Of a stretch of DNA of 64,000 nucleotides, positions 33,730 to 44,394 are shown in pieces; position 1 is the stretch's first letter; every line of letters starts with the position of its first letter. The position numbers and the translations under genes were made by a program. Location: assembly GCF_033807575.1 (NCBI RefSeq), contig NC_084704.1, positions 32,961,968 to 33,025,967 on the forward strand. Reading direction: 5' to 3'. Source of the stretch: Cydia pomonella (Eukaryota > Arthropoda > Insecta > Lepidoptera > Tortricidae). Under the pieces are notes generated by a model. That model saw nothing but the letters and a program-made list of their open reading frames with translations. It was not told where the DNA came from and did not search any database.

Positions 33730-33872
33730 CTGTACATTGCACATTATGATTTGATTTCTAACAAGGCAATGTATTATTTATTCTTAAGTTCAGTATAATA
33801 TTGGCATTAAGTTCGCCTTTTTACATTAAGTTAATCTTATGTGCAATAAAGTTTAAATAAATAAATAAATAT
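33730..33872 (+). repeat. Retroelement 3' end with AAATAAAT tail
   Basis: GGCATTAAGTTCGCCTTTTT, ATGTGCAATAAAGTTTAAAT and a run of AAAT units form a standard moth retroelement 3' end with poly(A) signal. Confidence 0.6.
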
Positions 33873-33879
33873 TTATCAA

Positions 33880-34960
33880 GTACCTACCTATAATATTTAT
33901 TTTTTGTAAGAAACATGTTAAAAATTATCAAGCTACGATAACCTATACGATGATCCCTAATAGACATGTGCGCCGATGGCAAAATCATCGGCGGCAGCGT
34001 CCGATGTTTCAATATTATAAAAAGTGTGAAAATATTGTGAAAACGATATGTTTATAATAAAAAATATAATATTGAGAGCACTTTAAAACGCGATATTATA
34101 TTACGATATAATGACTTTGTAATCGTAATACAAAACACAAAAAGATTTCTTTATAAGTCGTATTGTTATCATTATTTTTCACGTAAACACAAGCCTTCTT
34201 CGCTTGCAGTCCCAAACAAGTACCGTATTTTATTATTTAAATATAACATTTATAAATAAACGAATGTATTATTTCCAAATAAAATCCACCAATATCACGT
34301 GACAGCTACTAAACAAATAACAGTAAAGACCGACGACAAATATATGATCATTGTCAAGATGGCGCTGTTATTCTCATGATTGTATGGGTGACAGTTCAGT
34401 TTAGTATATAAAAAATTTAGTTCCAATGAAATTCCGCAATATGGCGCATGGTCATATATTACTGGTCAAGCTTTAAAAAAAACAAGCACAAAATAACAAT
34501 GAAAATAGCATCTAGTAAATGAACTGTCAAAAGACCTTCATTTCATTTTTAATTATGTATTATGCTTATGATTCTATTTTAATTTGAATTAATTGTATTT
34601 TTAAACTGTTTATTAACCAATGTTTTTGACATTTGTGTGCTAACAAAAAATGTTTGTTTTTTTTTTTTAAATTTAAAATAAATAATATTTATTCAGTCAT
34701 TCATTCGACGCGAAAGGTATTATTGTAGGTAATATTTATTAAAAGGTTGATACAACATACATACAGTACATGTCATTTCCACTATTGGGATAAAATCTTA
34801 GCAAAAAATAGTAAGTAATCAAACATAGATACAATAAAAAATCAATTAAACATAGATACCAACCTACCCTACCTAGCGTAGTCAAAACCAGCATTTTAAC
34901 CTACCGTGCTGATCAATACGTAGTAAATTACATAATATTCAACCACATTTAACCCACAAA
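33880..34960. other. Rest of the MBF2-like intron, AT-rich
   Basis: No gene or repeat I can pair. TATATAAAAAA near 34404 is an isolated TATA-like string without further support. Confidence 0.35.
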
Positions 34961-34967
34961 AAAATAC

Positions 34968-35156
34968 CTTAATTATCTGCTGTCCAGGATCAGAGAAAAA
35001 CACCTCCTTAACTCTCTTCTTAAGCGGGATGGCATTATATTCGGCTTTCTCCTGCCATAGCAGTCTGTTGTTAAAACTGGTGCCCACTATCAGATCCTTG
35101 CTGTCCACGTAAATGGCCGACAGGGCGACTACAAAAACTACTAAGGCGATGTTCAT
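34968..35156 (-). CDS. MBF2-like: MBF2-family protein, exon 1 (signal peptide and N-terminal half)
   Basis: Sixty-three codons from ATG (35154-35156) to AAG at the donor AAG|GTATTT. The first ~19 residues, MNIALVVFVVALSAIYVDS, are a clear signal peptide. Then come KDLIVGTSFNNRLLWQ and KKRVKEVFFSDPGQQIIK. This matches the MBF2 layout: an N-terminal L.VG strand, basic V..V.F, then .I...... leading into exon 2. Both exons are phase 0 and together give 109 residues, the usual family length. Reading past the donor adds only 23 codons of low-complexity sequence before a stop, which favours splicing. A TATATA on the minus strand near 35282-35289 could be a core promoter about 130 bases upstream (inference). 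Confidence 0.87.
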
Positions 35157-35995
35157 TATGAATATTTTGTGTTTATAAATTAACTGGTAGCTTCGCTGGT
35201 CAGCGCCGGACTGGCTTGATAGCGCGACCTGCTTGCCCTGCCCTGTTTACATTCGAACGTACTACCGTTGTTAATGACCATGTATATACCTTATCACCAA
35301 TACATAAGGTTGGTCAATAGTCAGTGGTGTTGGTACTAAGAAATGAGTAACAGGAAAAACTTATTGGCTGTGAATTGGATAAATTGTGTGAGTCGAAGAA
35401 CAATGAGTATCAGGGTTAAGTGTATGCGGTCATTTCTCATTAAGGATATCTGCGTAGATATAATTTACTTGTTGTGATGTGAAATGTGAATCATATTCGG
35501 CTACATACAATGTGCTAAACTGTTTTTATAATCTAGACGTAATGACAGTTCGATTAGCCATTTATTACGCAATCATCCAGCTTTTATACTGTACCAATTT
35601 TGTAGTCGGAGTTGATAGGTGAGCGGAAGTGAATTATCGTATTAGAGTGTCAAAATTATCGTTTCGATAAAAAAATACCGTAGGCCCATAAAAAAAGGCA
35701 CCAATCCTAAAATCTGAGCATTGTGTGATGCGGTTTTGAGGAGAAAAAGAAGATCTAATACCTACCCAAAAAGTGTCAATTGTAGCCTATTTCAATAAAC
35801 AGCAACAGCGACAGCCAGGGCTGTCAACACCGCTGCCTATTGGGCTTCCATCGTATAAAAAAAAGGAACCTCGACACGAAAAGAAGAAGAAGATAAACAG
35901 CAAGTTAGTGCCCCCGCCAAGACGAGCCAAACGAAGCGCAAGGGCACGACCTACCTTTTCTTGAAGCGCTTCGTCGTGTTTTTGAACCCCCATAA
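35157..35995. other. 5' flank of the MBF2-like gene
   Basis: Candidate TATATA near 35284 (minus). The frames at 35773-35964 (plus) and 35787-36068 (minus) overlap Lys/Arg-rich simple sequence and a SINE and are not convincing genes. Confidence 0.35.
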
Positions 35996-36092
35996 CTTGG
36001 GTTTGGATTATACGAGATAAACAAGCGGACCCCAGGCTCCCATGAGCCGTGGCAAAATGCCGAGACAACGCGAGGAAGAAGAAGAAGAAGTG
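35996..36092 (+). mobile_element. SINE fragment (CCCATGAGCCGTGGCA family)
   Basis: AAGCGGACCCCAGGCTCCCA, TGAGCCGTGGCAAAATGCCG and ACAACGCGAGGAAGAAGAAG form the 3' body of the SINE seen at 56690-57067. Other copies are at 54128, 58795 and 63663. Confidence 0.7.
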
Positions 36093-36099
36093 GACTCAT

Positions 36100-37020
36100 T
36101 AAACATATAAAGTTTCAATTGCATAGCTTTTATACTTCAGATTTTATTGATATCTAAAACCTCGATTTCGTCACTAACTCACTCACCATAGCCATACGGT
36201 CTCGTCTGCGCAACATTTTAGATGAAAATGTTTTGGTGCGTAAATTCGTAATACTCAGAAATCTGAGTGATGTTATGCTACAAATACTAGACTATTTGAG
36301 TGGCATCGTCCAAAGGCTGAAATGATCATATTTTTGCGTATTTACGATAATGCTCGTTGGGTCCTACATCGTACCGGACTTATCGGTGTCCAAATGATCG
36401 TACATGCACCATAATTTTTCGTACGCTTGGCAACCCTGTTTGTACTTAAATGACTGATTAGTTGAAAATAAAAAAAACTCTTTCTCTAGGGATATAAAAA
36501 ACTTGGCTTAGTAACTAACAGGCCAATTTATTCAATCATGTTTCGAAAGATGGTGGTAAATTTACTGTGGCTGCAAAATTTTCTTTGCCAATACACCTAC
36601 TTCTAATTCTTTTTGACTATTATATGCAGCATTCGGCGTAGTAAACCCACGTTACCCGCGATCAAAACCTTGCTATTTAATGTTGATCACTGGAAGGTCA
36701 ATAATAAATACAGCGTTTAAAAAAATAGTTTTAATTATAACCTAGAAATATTCGGAATAAATATTGCGCAAGGTTATCTCGTGGTCATCGCATGGCCTCA
36801 CCTCGTTTAACTTAATATGAGCACTTCGATTATAAACCTTGTTATCATGGCATAAGGTTGACATTGACACCTGAATGAGTTATGTGTAGTTGTAATGCTT
36901 GGCGCGACAGAAATGGTGCAGTGATCTCAGACTACCATTATCATCATAGTAATGCTGACGACACAGATTACGTAATAATAGCAGACATGGCACAAGTAAC
37001 TTAAAATTAGGAAAAGCTAA
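36100..37020. other. No gene seen; one foldback arm
   Basis: 36525-36617 (TCATGTTTCGAAAGATGGTG, TTTACTGTGGCTGCAAAATT) is one arm of the foldback MITE complete at 55629-56005. The rest has nothing recognised. Confidence 0.5.
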
Positions 37021-37130
37021 GTACATAGGCGAACTTATCCCTTTAAGGGATCTCTTCCTGTTAACCTTTGATTAGATGAGGGGAGAGAGTGAGAAGAGGG
37101 TGACAAATGCAGCAACATTTACAGTCAGCA

Positions 37131-37349
37131 TCAAAAGTAGCGGATCAAATAACGCTTCATAAGTATCTACCAATCTGTAACAGCTTAACAAAAAATGATG
37201 TCTTTAATATAGAACAAACAAGACGGTAAAATATATACTTTTAAACGCAAATTTTAGACATTTATTTAATTTTGGAAAAATTATCCGGAATATCAGTTCA
37301 TTGCCTAGTATCAGCGCCTTGTTTCATCCGCTACTTTTGATGCTGACTG
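37131..37349. mobile_element. TA-flanked MITE (CAGTCAGCATCAAAAGTAGC)
   Basis: The ends CAGTCAGCATCAAAAGTAGC and GCTACTTTTGATGCTGACTG are perfect inverted repeats extending to about 25 bases, with TA on both sides. A fragment of the same family lies at 49842-49880. Non-coding, likely a Tc1/mariner-type MITE. Confidence 0.8.
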
Positions 37350-37379
37350 TACAAGGTACCAGAAAGTAGAGGATATAAA

Positions 37380-38300
37380 TACATACAAAATTTATAGAAA
37401 AGAAAAAGAAATAAAAGAAGAAAGAAAATACATTTATTTAACGCCACAACACATTACATTTGGAAAAAAGAAGAAAATACAATGAAAGAAACACATTGGA
37501 CGCTAAAATAGGATCCCCACTCAGCATAGTGGCGGCACATATGTCAACGCAACCGAAAACAGGAAAAAAAACAGACATAAAAAGGAAAACAAAAAATAAT
37601 AAAATTATACATATTAAAAAAACATACATATATTACACAAAAAAGTAATAGGTGTAGGGGCAGCAAACTTATATCATTATTAAAGACATGTCTAACAGTA
37701 TTACTAATATAACAATAAATGTTACCTACTTACCTACATTGTTTGTAAGAAGTTTTAATTAAGTTATTTAAAATAGCTGTAAATGAGTTTAGAACATTGG
37801 GCATTACCTAATTTCCCATAAGAATTGGCGCAATACAGATTAATATATACCTACCCAATACTTACCTATAGTCAATTCAGAATTTTCATCAAATTACTAA
37901 AGTTGCAAAATGTGCATTAAAAATCAAGAATATTCACAGAAAAAGACAACTATTGACCTAAACTAAATTATTAAAAAAAAACTCAAGCGACCTCATTTCC
38001 AGCGTATCTCTTACAGTGTTATGTAATCTTTTCCCGTGGTCCAACCTACGAACCTGCCTGTTGCAGACTTAATCACCTTCACAAAAGGTCTATTGTGGCT
38101 TGAAGCACGTCAAGTATGTTGTCTTTGTGCGACATCGCCCCATATAAGTGTGCGGCATCCTTGACTACTTGACATAATTTATCATGGTATTTTTTCCCGT
38201 CCTTAGTACAAGGTCAAGTGCATACTTCGGAAGTAGAAATATGAATCAATGGATTGTGTCGCGATTTCCTTTATGGTCTTGGTTTTACCAGTTAAAAAAA
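37380..38300. other. A-rich sequence, no gene seen
   Basis: 37380-37650 is a Lys-rich plus frame with a low-complexity shadow on the minus strand. No motif was found. Confidence 0.35.
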
Positions 38301-38309
38301 AAAACAAAA

Positions 38310-38412
38310 TCAGAAGGCCTACCGCGAACCACGTTCGACGTGTTGCCTCTCTGTCGCACTTGCAAATTCGTACGTAAGTGTGACAGGGAGGCAACACCTA
38401 GGTAGGCCCTCA
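38310..38412. mobile_element. Hairpin MITE (GGCCTACCGCGAACC family)
   Basis: A single copy of the hairpin found at 1226-1446, with slightly shortened right arm (CAACACCTAGGTAGGCCCTC). Confidence 0.7.
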
Positions 38413-38544
38413 GATATCATTTATTATCTGGCACCCAACGCGCATAGATCATACCTTACAGACTAACGAACATAGAATGATAAAATTTAATTAGAAGGCT
38501 TAATAAATAGTACCTATCATGGGATTTATGGGCTTATTCAATAT

Positions 38545-38685
38545 TTGTGACCGCGGCTGGCAAAACGTCCCATAACGTTGTCGCTTGCTTTAAGGACGCC
38601 TAGTCAGGTAATTCGTATAAAAATTCAAGCAAATCTCGTCCTCATAGCAAGCGACAAAGTGAGACGTTTTGCCGGCCGCAGTGAT
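38545..38685. mobile_element. Hairpin MITE (CGGCTGGCAAAACGTCCC)
   Basis: GCGGCTGGCAAAACGTCCCA plus TTGTCGCTTGCT at the left face AGCAAGCGACAA plus GAGACGTTTTGCCGGCCGC at the right. Confidence 0.7.
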
Positions 38686-39002
38686 ATTTTAGGATTTGGA
38701 ATAAGTTTTAGTAGTATAATTTTGGTTGGCGAAGATAGGTAATTTTAGAATTTTAATCCCGCAAATACCGGGATCCCGCAGGACTGAGACTGTCAATCCC
38801 GTTGAATAACGGGATTGAATTCCTGATGTGGGATTGCATTCCCTAAATGCAGTGGTTTGAGGTTGGTTTGTGTGTATTTGTATACTGTGTATTTTTTCTA
38901 TTTAGGTAGGTGGAATAGATGTTCAGTATTCGGCTGAATACCGAATAGATGCCGAATATTCGTGGCATCTCTACCTTCAAGTTGCCCAAAGATCTATAAA
39001 TA

Positions 39003-39687
39003 ACCGGCCAAGAGCATGTCGGGCCACGCTCAGTGTAGGGTTCCGTAGTTACTCTTCCGTCACATTAAGCTAAACTGAAGCTTAAAGTATAGTAAATTGT
39101 TAACCAAGGGATGAAACGGTACCTTTCACCCGAGTTAAACAAATAGGCAAATTTGCATAATCAGTACCTAATTAAAGTAAGTCTTTTTACTATGAAGGGA
39201 AAACTTTTTGCGATAACTCAAAAACAGCTAAACTGATCATATCCGCTATAGTTTTCATTTAATGTCTTTCTTAAGCTCTACTTCCACGATTTTTCTCATA
39301 TTTTTTGGACCTGTGGTTCAAAAGTTAGAGGGGGGGACACATTTTTTTTTCTTTCGGAGCGATTATCTCCGAATATATTCACTTTATCAAAAAATGTTAC
39401 TTGAAAACCCTTATTACTTTTGAAAGACCTTTCCAACGATACCCCACAATCTAGGGTTGAAGCGAAAAAAAAATTCACCCCCACTTTACGTGCAGGGGGG
39501 GTACCCTAAAAAAAATTAATTTTTTACATTTTATTGTACGACTTTGTCGGCTTTATTGAGTTATATATCCATGCCAAATTTCAGCTTTCTAGCACTAACG
39601 ACCACGGAGCAAAGCCTCGGACAGACAGACAGACAGACGGACATGGCGAAACTATAAGGGTTCCTAGTTGACTACGGAACCCTAAAA
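39003..39687 (+). mobile_element. ~0.68 kb GGTTCCGTA-TIR element, copy A
   Basis: It starts CCGGCCAAGAGCATGTCGGG. TAGGGTTCCGTAGT near 39036 is inverted as ACTACGGAACCCTA at the right end. Internal marks are AAAAGTTAGAGGGGGG, CCAACGATACCCCACA and a GACA microsatellite before CGGACATGGCGAAACTATAA. Nearly identical to copy B at 54541-55236. Non-autonomous and very common in Lepidoptera. Confidence 0.8.
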
Positions 39688-39689
39688 AG

Positions 39690-40480
39690 GCTTTGCATTC
39701 TGTAACTGTAATCTTTATTTTGACAAATGAAAATTGCATTTGTCTAGGCAATTTTTATTTGTGCGCGGGCTAAAGCATAATAAGGATATCATGTAAAGTA
39801 TTTGTTCGTTTAAAATTCGTTTAACATCCGTCGCGCTGTTTTCCTCCAGGGAAAAACCTTCGCTGACGCCCATTGTTGGTATGGCCTTGATTAATTACTA
39901 AAGTTTTATTTATGTATTATCTGACATAATAACGGCCTCTCAGCCTAGCGAAGTAGCTCGGTGAGGGTATTTGTTTGTGTATTTGTCACGTATAGTTCCA
40001 GAATTTTTAATGTCTTTTACGTACCCATCTAAATATTAGAGCGGTCTCTATTTCGTCGAAGTTTTATTTTTCTACGGAGCACCGCTTAATGTAATATCTA
40101 TCACAATTTGGAACCTCCATACAAATTTTTTTTTCTACTTTTTTCGTTGTGGTATGATGATTCAGGGTGTATTAATGTGCAACGTAACATAAAATAATGC
40201 CTCTGATGTTTTAATATTAGTTTATGTAACTGCTACATAATGAAAGGCATTAAAACGCAAGTGTGGGTTTAAGAAACGAACTAAGTGAGTTTCTTAAATG
40301 GACCACATGAGTGTTTTAATGCCTAATTATGTAGAGTTATATATTTATCTACACACATATTATGAACTTTCTATTATATATTCACTAACCCACATTACAG
40401 CCAACATTGGGGCATCATACTTTACTGTGTGTTTTTGTGTAGTACCTATTAAAATCATGTTGTGAGCACGATTCATGAAT
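39690..40480. other. No gene seen
   Basis: Near 40210-40330 GCATTAAAACGCAAGTGTGG faces GAGTGTTTTAATGCC across a small loop, suggesting one more foldback. The rest is unrecognised. Confidence 0.35.
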
Positions 40481-40612
40481 AATAAATAAATAAATATTAT
40501 AGGACATTATTACACAAATTGACTAAGTCCCACAGTAAGCCCAATAAGGCTTGTGTTGACGGTACTTACAATTAGACAACGATATATATACTTAATATAT
40601 AAATATTTATCA
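40481..40612 (-). mobile_element. SINE body, head missing
   Basis: AATATTATAGGACATTATTA, ACTAAGTCCCACAGTAAGCC and CAATAAGGCTTGTGTTGACG match the body of the SINE at 42769-43037 on the opposite strand. The tRNA head is absent. Confidence 0.75.
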
Positions 40613-40779
40613 ACGAATAATAAATATGAATAAACGTTATCATTACTGTTTTGAATTGAATACATAGGTAAGTACTAAGCAGTAAAGCAATCATCGATAC
40701 ATTCTAGAACTTTGTTTGTTATGTACCCTACATAGCTCAACAATTAATGTCCGTGACTGTACATGTGTGTTAAGAATTA

Positions 40780-41100
40780 CAATTCGCCTTGGACTTCAAA
40801 TTATCCCCATACCGAAATACATCTAATTCATCTAAATCCGTTCAGCGGTTTAAACGGGAAGAGGTACCTAACATAATATATATACATATTTTTTACATCA
40901 GTAGGGATAAACACGCAAGTAAATCATAATAATATTTCAACTTCAACTTCAACATTTATTCAGCAAATAGGCCTCAAGGGCACTTTTACATGTTAACATG
41001 GAATTTACATACAAGCAAAAACAAGCACATCAACAATTATAAAATACAATTCATTGAAAATATTAATGCAAAAAAAAGTAAAGTAAGCAAGTAAAGTATT
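40780..41100 (-). repeat. LINE 3' tails
   Basis: 40800-40900 has CATCTAAATCCGTTCAGCGG, a common LINE tail. 40935-41060 has CAACATTTATTCAGCAAATA followed by GGCCTCAAGGGCACTTTTAC, a LINE 3' end read backwards. AT-rich sequence follows to 41470. Confidence 0.5.
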
Positions 41101-41765
41101 ATTGTTTAAAGAAAAAGTAAGTAAAATATTATTATTACTTAGAGATGTATAAAGTCTAAATGTCGAATTACAAAAAAAAAACTAAAATAATAATAATAAA
41201 AAACAAACAGATACAAAAAAAATAAAAAAAATTTTTGAGGTGTAAATATCTCTAAATGTCAGAACACTAATGATTTAAATCAAATATAAATAGTAATGTA
41301 TTGTTATTATTAAAATATTATACGTAGCTCCAAAGATAATACATATTAAACAAGTATTAAGTTTCTAGAAAGAGAGGTCATGTTGGGCTATCGGATAATG
41401 AGTAGGTACTCCGCAAATAATATTATTAAATAATATATATTACTTTATCCTTATAAAAATAGACGTTAAGTAAATTTTGTATTAAGGCGATAGTGTCATT
41501 CGCGAAGACGCATGCCTTGAGTCGTATTGTCATGTAAATAAAGGTTACATTCTACAAATCTGCGCGACACCGTGGGCACTCGTGGGTGACACCAACTAAC
41601 TATAGTGGACGACCGCTTTTCCATACAAACGTAGTCTTCATTTTTCTTCTTGGATATTGACATTATGAAAATAGTTATTTGTACAACAAGAGAGCAAAGT
41701 TTGATATTTCTTCGAGTGCTTATTTTGAGTCCCATGCAAGCGAAAGACTATAATAATTTAGAATC
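41100..41765. other. AT-rich plus partial repeat
   Basis: 41595-41690 (AGTGGACGACCGCTTTTCCA, GATATTGACATTATGAAAAT) is an end of the MITE seen whole at 51205-51675. The 79-codon minus frame across it is a repeat shadow. Confidence 0.45.
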
Positions 41766-41768
41766 TTA

Positions 41769-41908
41769 GGGCCGGTTCAGAGTTCAGACGGACTGCAACT
41801 CGACTGCAACTTGTATGGGAACTGCATGCCGACTGCACTCCAACTGCAACGTCGACGTGCAGTTCCCATACAAGTTGCAGTCGAGTTGCAGTCCGTCTGA
41901 ACCGGCCC
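41769..41908. mobile_element. Palindromic Harbinger-type MITE with TTA duplication
   Basis: TTA|GGGCCGGTTCAGA at the left and TCTGAACCGGCCC|TTA at the right, 140 bp in all. The interior arms (CGGACTGCAACTCGACTGCA and complement) are nearly perfect, so the whole element folds into one hairpin. A TTA/TAA target is the hallmark of PIF/Harbinger. Confidence 0.85.
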
Positions 41909-41999
41909 TTAAGCGTAGTAAGGGACTCAAAAGCGCACGAGATGTAAATATTTTTGATCTCATGTAGTACACAAAAAATTTCACGTCAACAATGAGAAC

Positions 42000-42180
42000 A
42001 TTTTTTTTATTTTATTAAAAACTGATCGGCGATTGGCTCTAGTCACACCTGATGGAAAGTGAAGATAGGGCCTAAGATGGAGCTCACCGATTCAGTAGTA
42101 GCCTAATCACTCTTGCTTTAAAGAGACCGAGGTCATATTTATCAGGGAATACAGAGGGAGGGACATTTGCAAGGTAAAAA
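42000..42180 (-). repeat. Retroelement tail fragment
   Basis: GGCGATTGGCTCTAGTCACA, CCTGATGGAAAGTGAAGATA and GATGGAGCTCACCGATTCAG are common in moth LINE 3' regions read backwards. Confidence 0.5.
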
Positions 42181-42189
42181 TACAACCTG

Positions 42190-42765
42190 AAAAAATGTAA
42201 TCCGTCTTCATCACTATTTCACTCATGTTTTCTGAAGGTATTCTAACAATTAAGTTTAATTACCGCAATAAAACAAAACGAAAGAAATTTCAATAAAATA
42301 ATAAGAAAATAATGAAATAACGAACACAAATAACTGAAACAGAGAACACAGTACAATCGACAACTTTTTTTTGTAAAAAAAATAACTTTGTAAGATACGG
42401 TCCGAGTTGCGGATACATACTACTTTGTCAACTAAAGGAGACGTGATCGTTAAAAGTAAAATTATTTACTTTGCGTAACAATTACGTATAATAAAATACG
42501 TAAAATATGGTGTTTTTATTTAATTTGAAACTTTTATTTAATTAATTATAATTACTACGAATGAAGACTCGAAGGGTGTTTTGGAACAATGCGGTCTGAC
42601 TTATTTCGGGGGTTGATCATTAACCTTCAATATATACCGTTGAATTACGTGTGAACTTTTTTTGTCTCTTTCTTTTGCTAATGACGTGAAAGGGACAAAG
42701 TCAATAGAATCCAAATATTTCGAACTTGTATTAGGCCCCGCACGTTGAAATGACATTCGAATTTG
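42190..42765. other. AT-rich, no gene seen
   Basis: Nothing recognised apart from short A/T runs. Confidence 0.4.
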
Positions 42766-42768
42766 ACG

Positions 42769-43037
42769 ACCGGTTTGGCCTAGTGGGTAGTGACCCTGCC
42801 TACGAAGCTGATGGTCCCGGGTTCAAATCCTGGTAAGGGCATGTATTTGTGTGATGAGCATGGATATTTGTTCCTGAGTCATGGGTGTTTTCTATGTATT
42901 TATAAATATTTATATATTATATATTTATCGTTGTCTAAGTACCCTCAACACAAGCCTTATTGAGCTTACTGTGGCACTTAGTCAATTTGTGTAATAATGT
43001 CTTATAATATTATTATTTATTATTTATATAAAAAAAA
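42769..43037 (+). mobile_element. Complete tRNA-derived SINE
   Basis: The head has an A box in TTTGGCCTAGTGGGTAGTGA and a B box in CCGGGTTCAAATCCTGG, about 35 bases apart. The body runs through ATGAGCATGGATATTTGTTC, TTGTCTAAGTACCCTCAACA and GCACTTAGTCAATTTGTGTA to an AT-rich tail. Other copies: 57572-57814 (minus, near full), 52938-53106 (minus, head side), 40481-40612 (minus, body), 56010-56260 (interrupted), 2505-2541. Confidence 0.85.
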
Positions 43038-43229
43038 TCACTAGAATGTTATTTTGTCTCATTCAGTGAGCAAATACGATTTTGCTCACCCAAAAGCTGA
43101 CGGATGAAAAGTGTTTGATAGAAGGAGATGAGAATGTTGAGATGGATGTGTGGCGTGACGAGAATGGATAAAATAAGGGATGAATATGCAAGAGAAAGCC
43201 TTAAAAGAAACAAAGACCCGTTACGTGCA

Positions 43230-43372
43230 AACTCACGAGGGTGCGGAGTTAGGGTCGGCAACGCGCATGTGACTCCTCTGGAGTTGCAGCCGTACATAGG
43301 CTACGGAGACTGCTTACCATCAGGCAGGCCGTATGCTTGTTTGTGACCGACGTCGTACTAAAAAAAATAGCC
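43230..43372 (+). repeat. GTCGGCAACGCGCATGTGAC repeat, 3' part
   Basis: Copy of the repeat at 6505-6674, with CTGGAGTTGCAGCCGTACAT, GCTTACCATCAGGCAGGCCG and an A-rich end. Confidence 0.7.
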
Positions 43373-43507
43373 ATACATTTGACGTGCCTCTCCCCCGCAG
43401 AAATCGACAGACTATTTTATATAGAAAATTACACACCAAGCGCCTCCGTTTGGTTAAATGCTCTAAGCGGCGCGCCGTTGTAAGTTTATCCCGCGGCTCG
43501 ACATTGC

Positions 43508-43558
43508 GGATGTAGTATCCTACACCCGATATCGGATAGGATATAGGATACTACATCG
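43508..43558. repeat. Hairpin GATGTAGTATCCTA
   Basis: GATGTAGTATCCTA and its complement TAGGATACTACATC flank a small CGATATCG-containing loop. Confidence 0.8.
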
Positions 43559-43689
43559 GAAATCGCTCTTAGCACGGCGCAATACCAATATTTGCCAATA
43601 AGTTGTCTCATCTAACGAGTTCCATGAATTTCGTCATAACGGGGCCTTTGAAGATGACAAATCGACGTAGGGACGTGCTGCGGTGGCAG

Positions 43690-43800
43690 CGTGGTTCCAT
43701 TTTTATCGCCTACCACTATGCCCGTCACTTTCGCACTTGCATACTTGTTAGAACGTGACAGGCATGGTATAACAATGCGACCGTGCTACAGCCGCTGGGC
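43690..43800. mobile_element. Foldback MITE (GTGGCAGCGTGGTTCC)
   Basis: CTATGCCCGTCACTTTCGCA faces AACGTGACAGGCATGG. Outer AGCGTGGTTCCATTTTTATC loosely faces CAATGCGACCGTGCTACAGC. Confidence 0.6.
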
Positions 43801-43860
43801 ACAGAATACTCAATTTATCGGGTTTGTAGTTTCACGCATTTGAAATAGTTATTGGTTTTA

Positions 43861-44300
43861 CAAGGGGGCAAAGTTGTTGTTTAACCGCTCGTGCTAATAT
43901 TGATACCTGAGCACGCGAAACATGCCAAAATTGAAGCGTAGCGCACTAGCGTAGCGAGTGGTTCGAGAAGTGGAATCTGGAGCGTTGCGGGGGTTTCAAG
44001 GCACGAGGATTGAACAAACGTTGCCTCCGAGTGAAACACAAAAATTTTCACCATACCAACGCGAGGAAAATACTAACTATTAAATACCAAAAAAATCGTT
44101 ATAAAAAATATCATTCAATATCATCATTTAAAAGTCAATTATATCAGCTAACATAAGAAAACAACTCAAAATTTGCATCTATACTTTGCCCCACGTGTGG
44201 ATAAAATGCAACTATATCTTTCGTTTTCAAACAATCAAGAGGGCCTTTACCAGTTGGTGTGGTGAAAACAATATCACCTGTTCACCTGTGCCTACAATAT
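43861..44300 (+). repeat. Interspersed repeat, second copy of the 23070 family
   Basis: CAAGGGGGCAAAGTTGTTGT, CGTAGCGAGTGGTTCGAGAA, TTTCAAGGCACGAGGATTGA and AAAAGTCAATTATATCAGCT align with 23070-23470. Confidence 0.75.
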
Positions 44301-44352
44301 TTATGCGAGCAATTACAACATTCGATGTCGCTCAGATATTACTTAACTTTAT

Positions 44353-44394
44353 AATGTTAATAATAATATTAAAAATAATATTATTATTAACATT
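44353..44394. repeat. AT palindrome at LINE junction
   Basis: Eighteen-base perfect inverted arms (AATGTTAATAATAATATT) around a 6-base spacer, ending where the LINE coding frame becomes recognisable. Confidence 0.8.

Larger units (their letters stand above)
26336..34967 (-). other. 8.6 kb intron of the MBF2-like gene
   Basis: The donor AAG|GTATTT (GT at 34966-34967, minus strand) and the acceptor TTCCAG|G (26336) bound an intron that joins exons in phase 0. It holds LINE 3' ends, a hAT relic, TIR MITEs and SINE-like repeats listed separately. I found no additional exon in it. The predicted joined protein has the normal MBF2 length, so none is needed. Confidence 0.75.

Noticed and set aside
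35773..36068. Overlapping plus and minus frames upstream of the MBF2-like gene
   Set aside because: Lys/Arg-rich simple sequence merging into a SINE fragment.
37438..37648. Complementary frames of ~62 codons
   Set aside because: A-rich low-complexity sequence; Lys-rich on one strand and Phe/Val-rich on the other.
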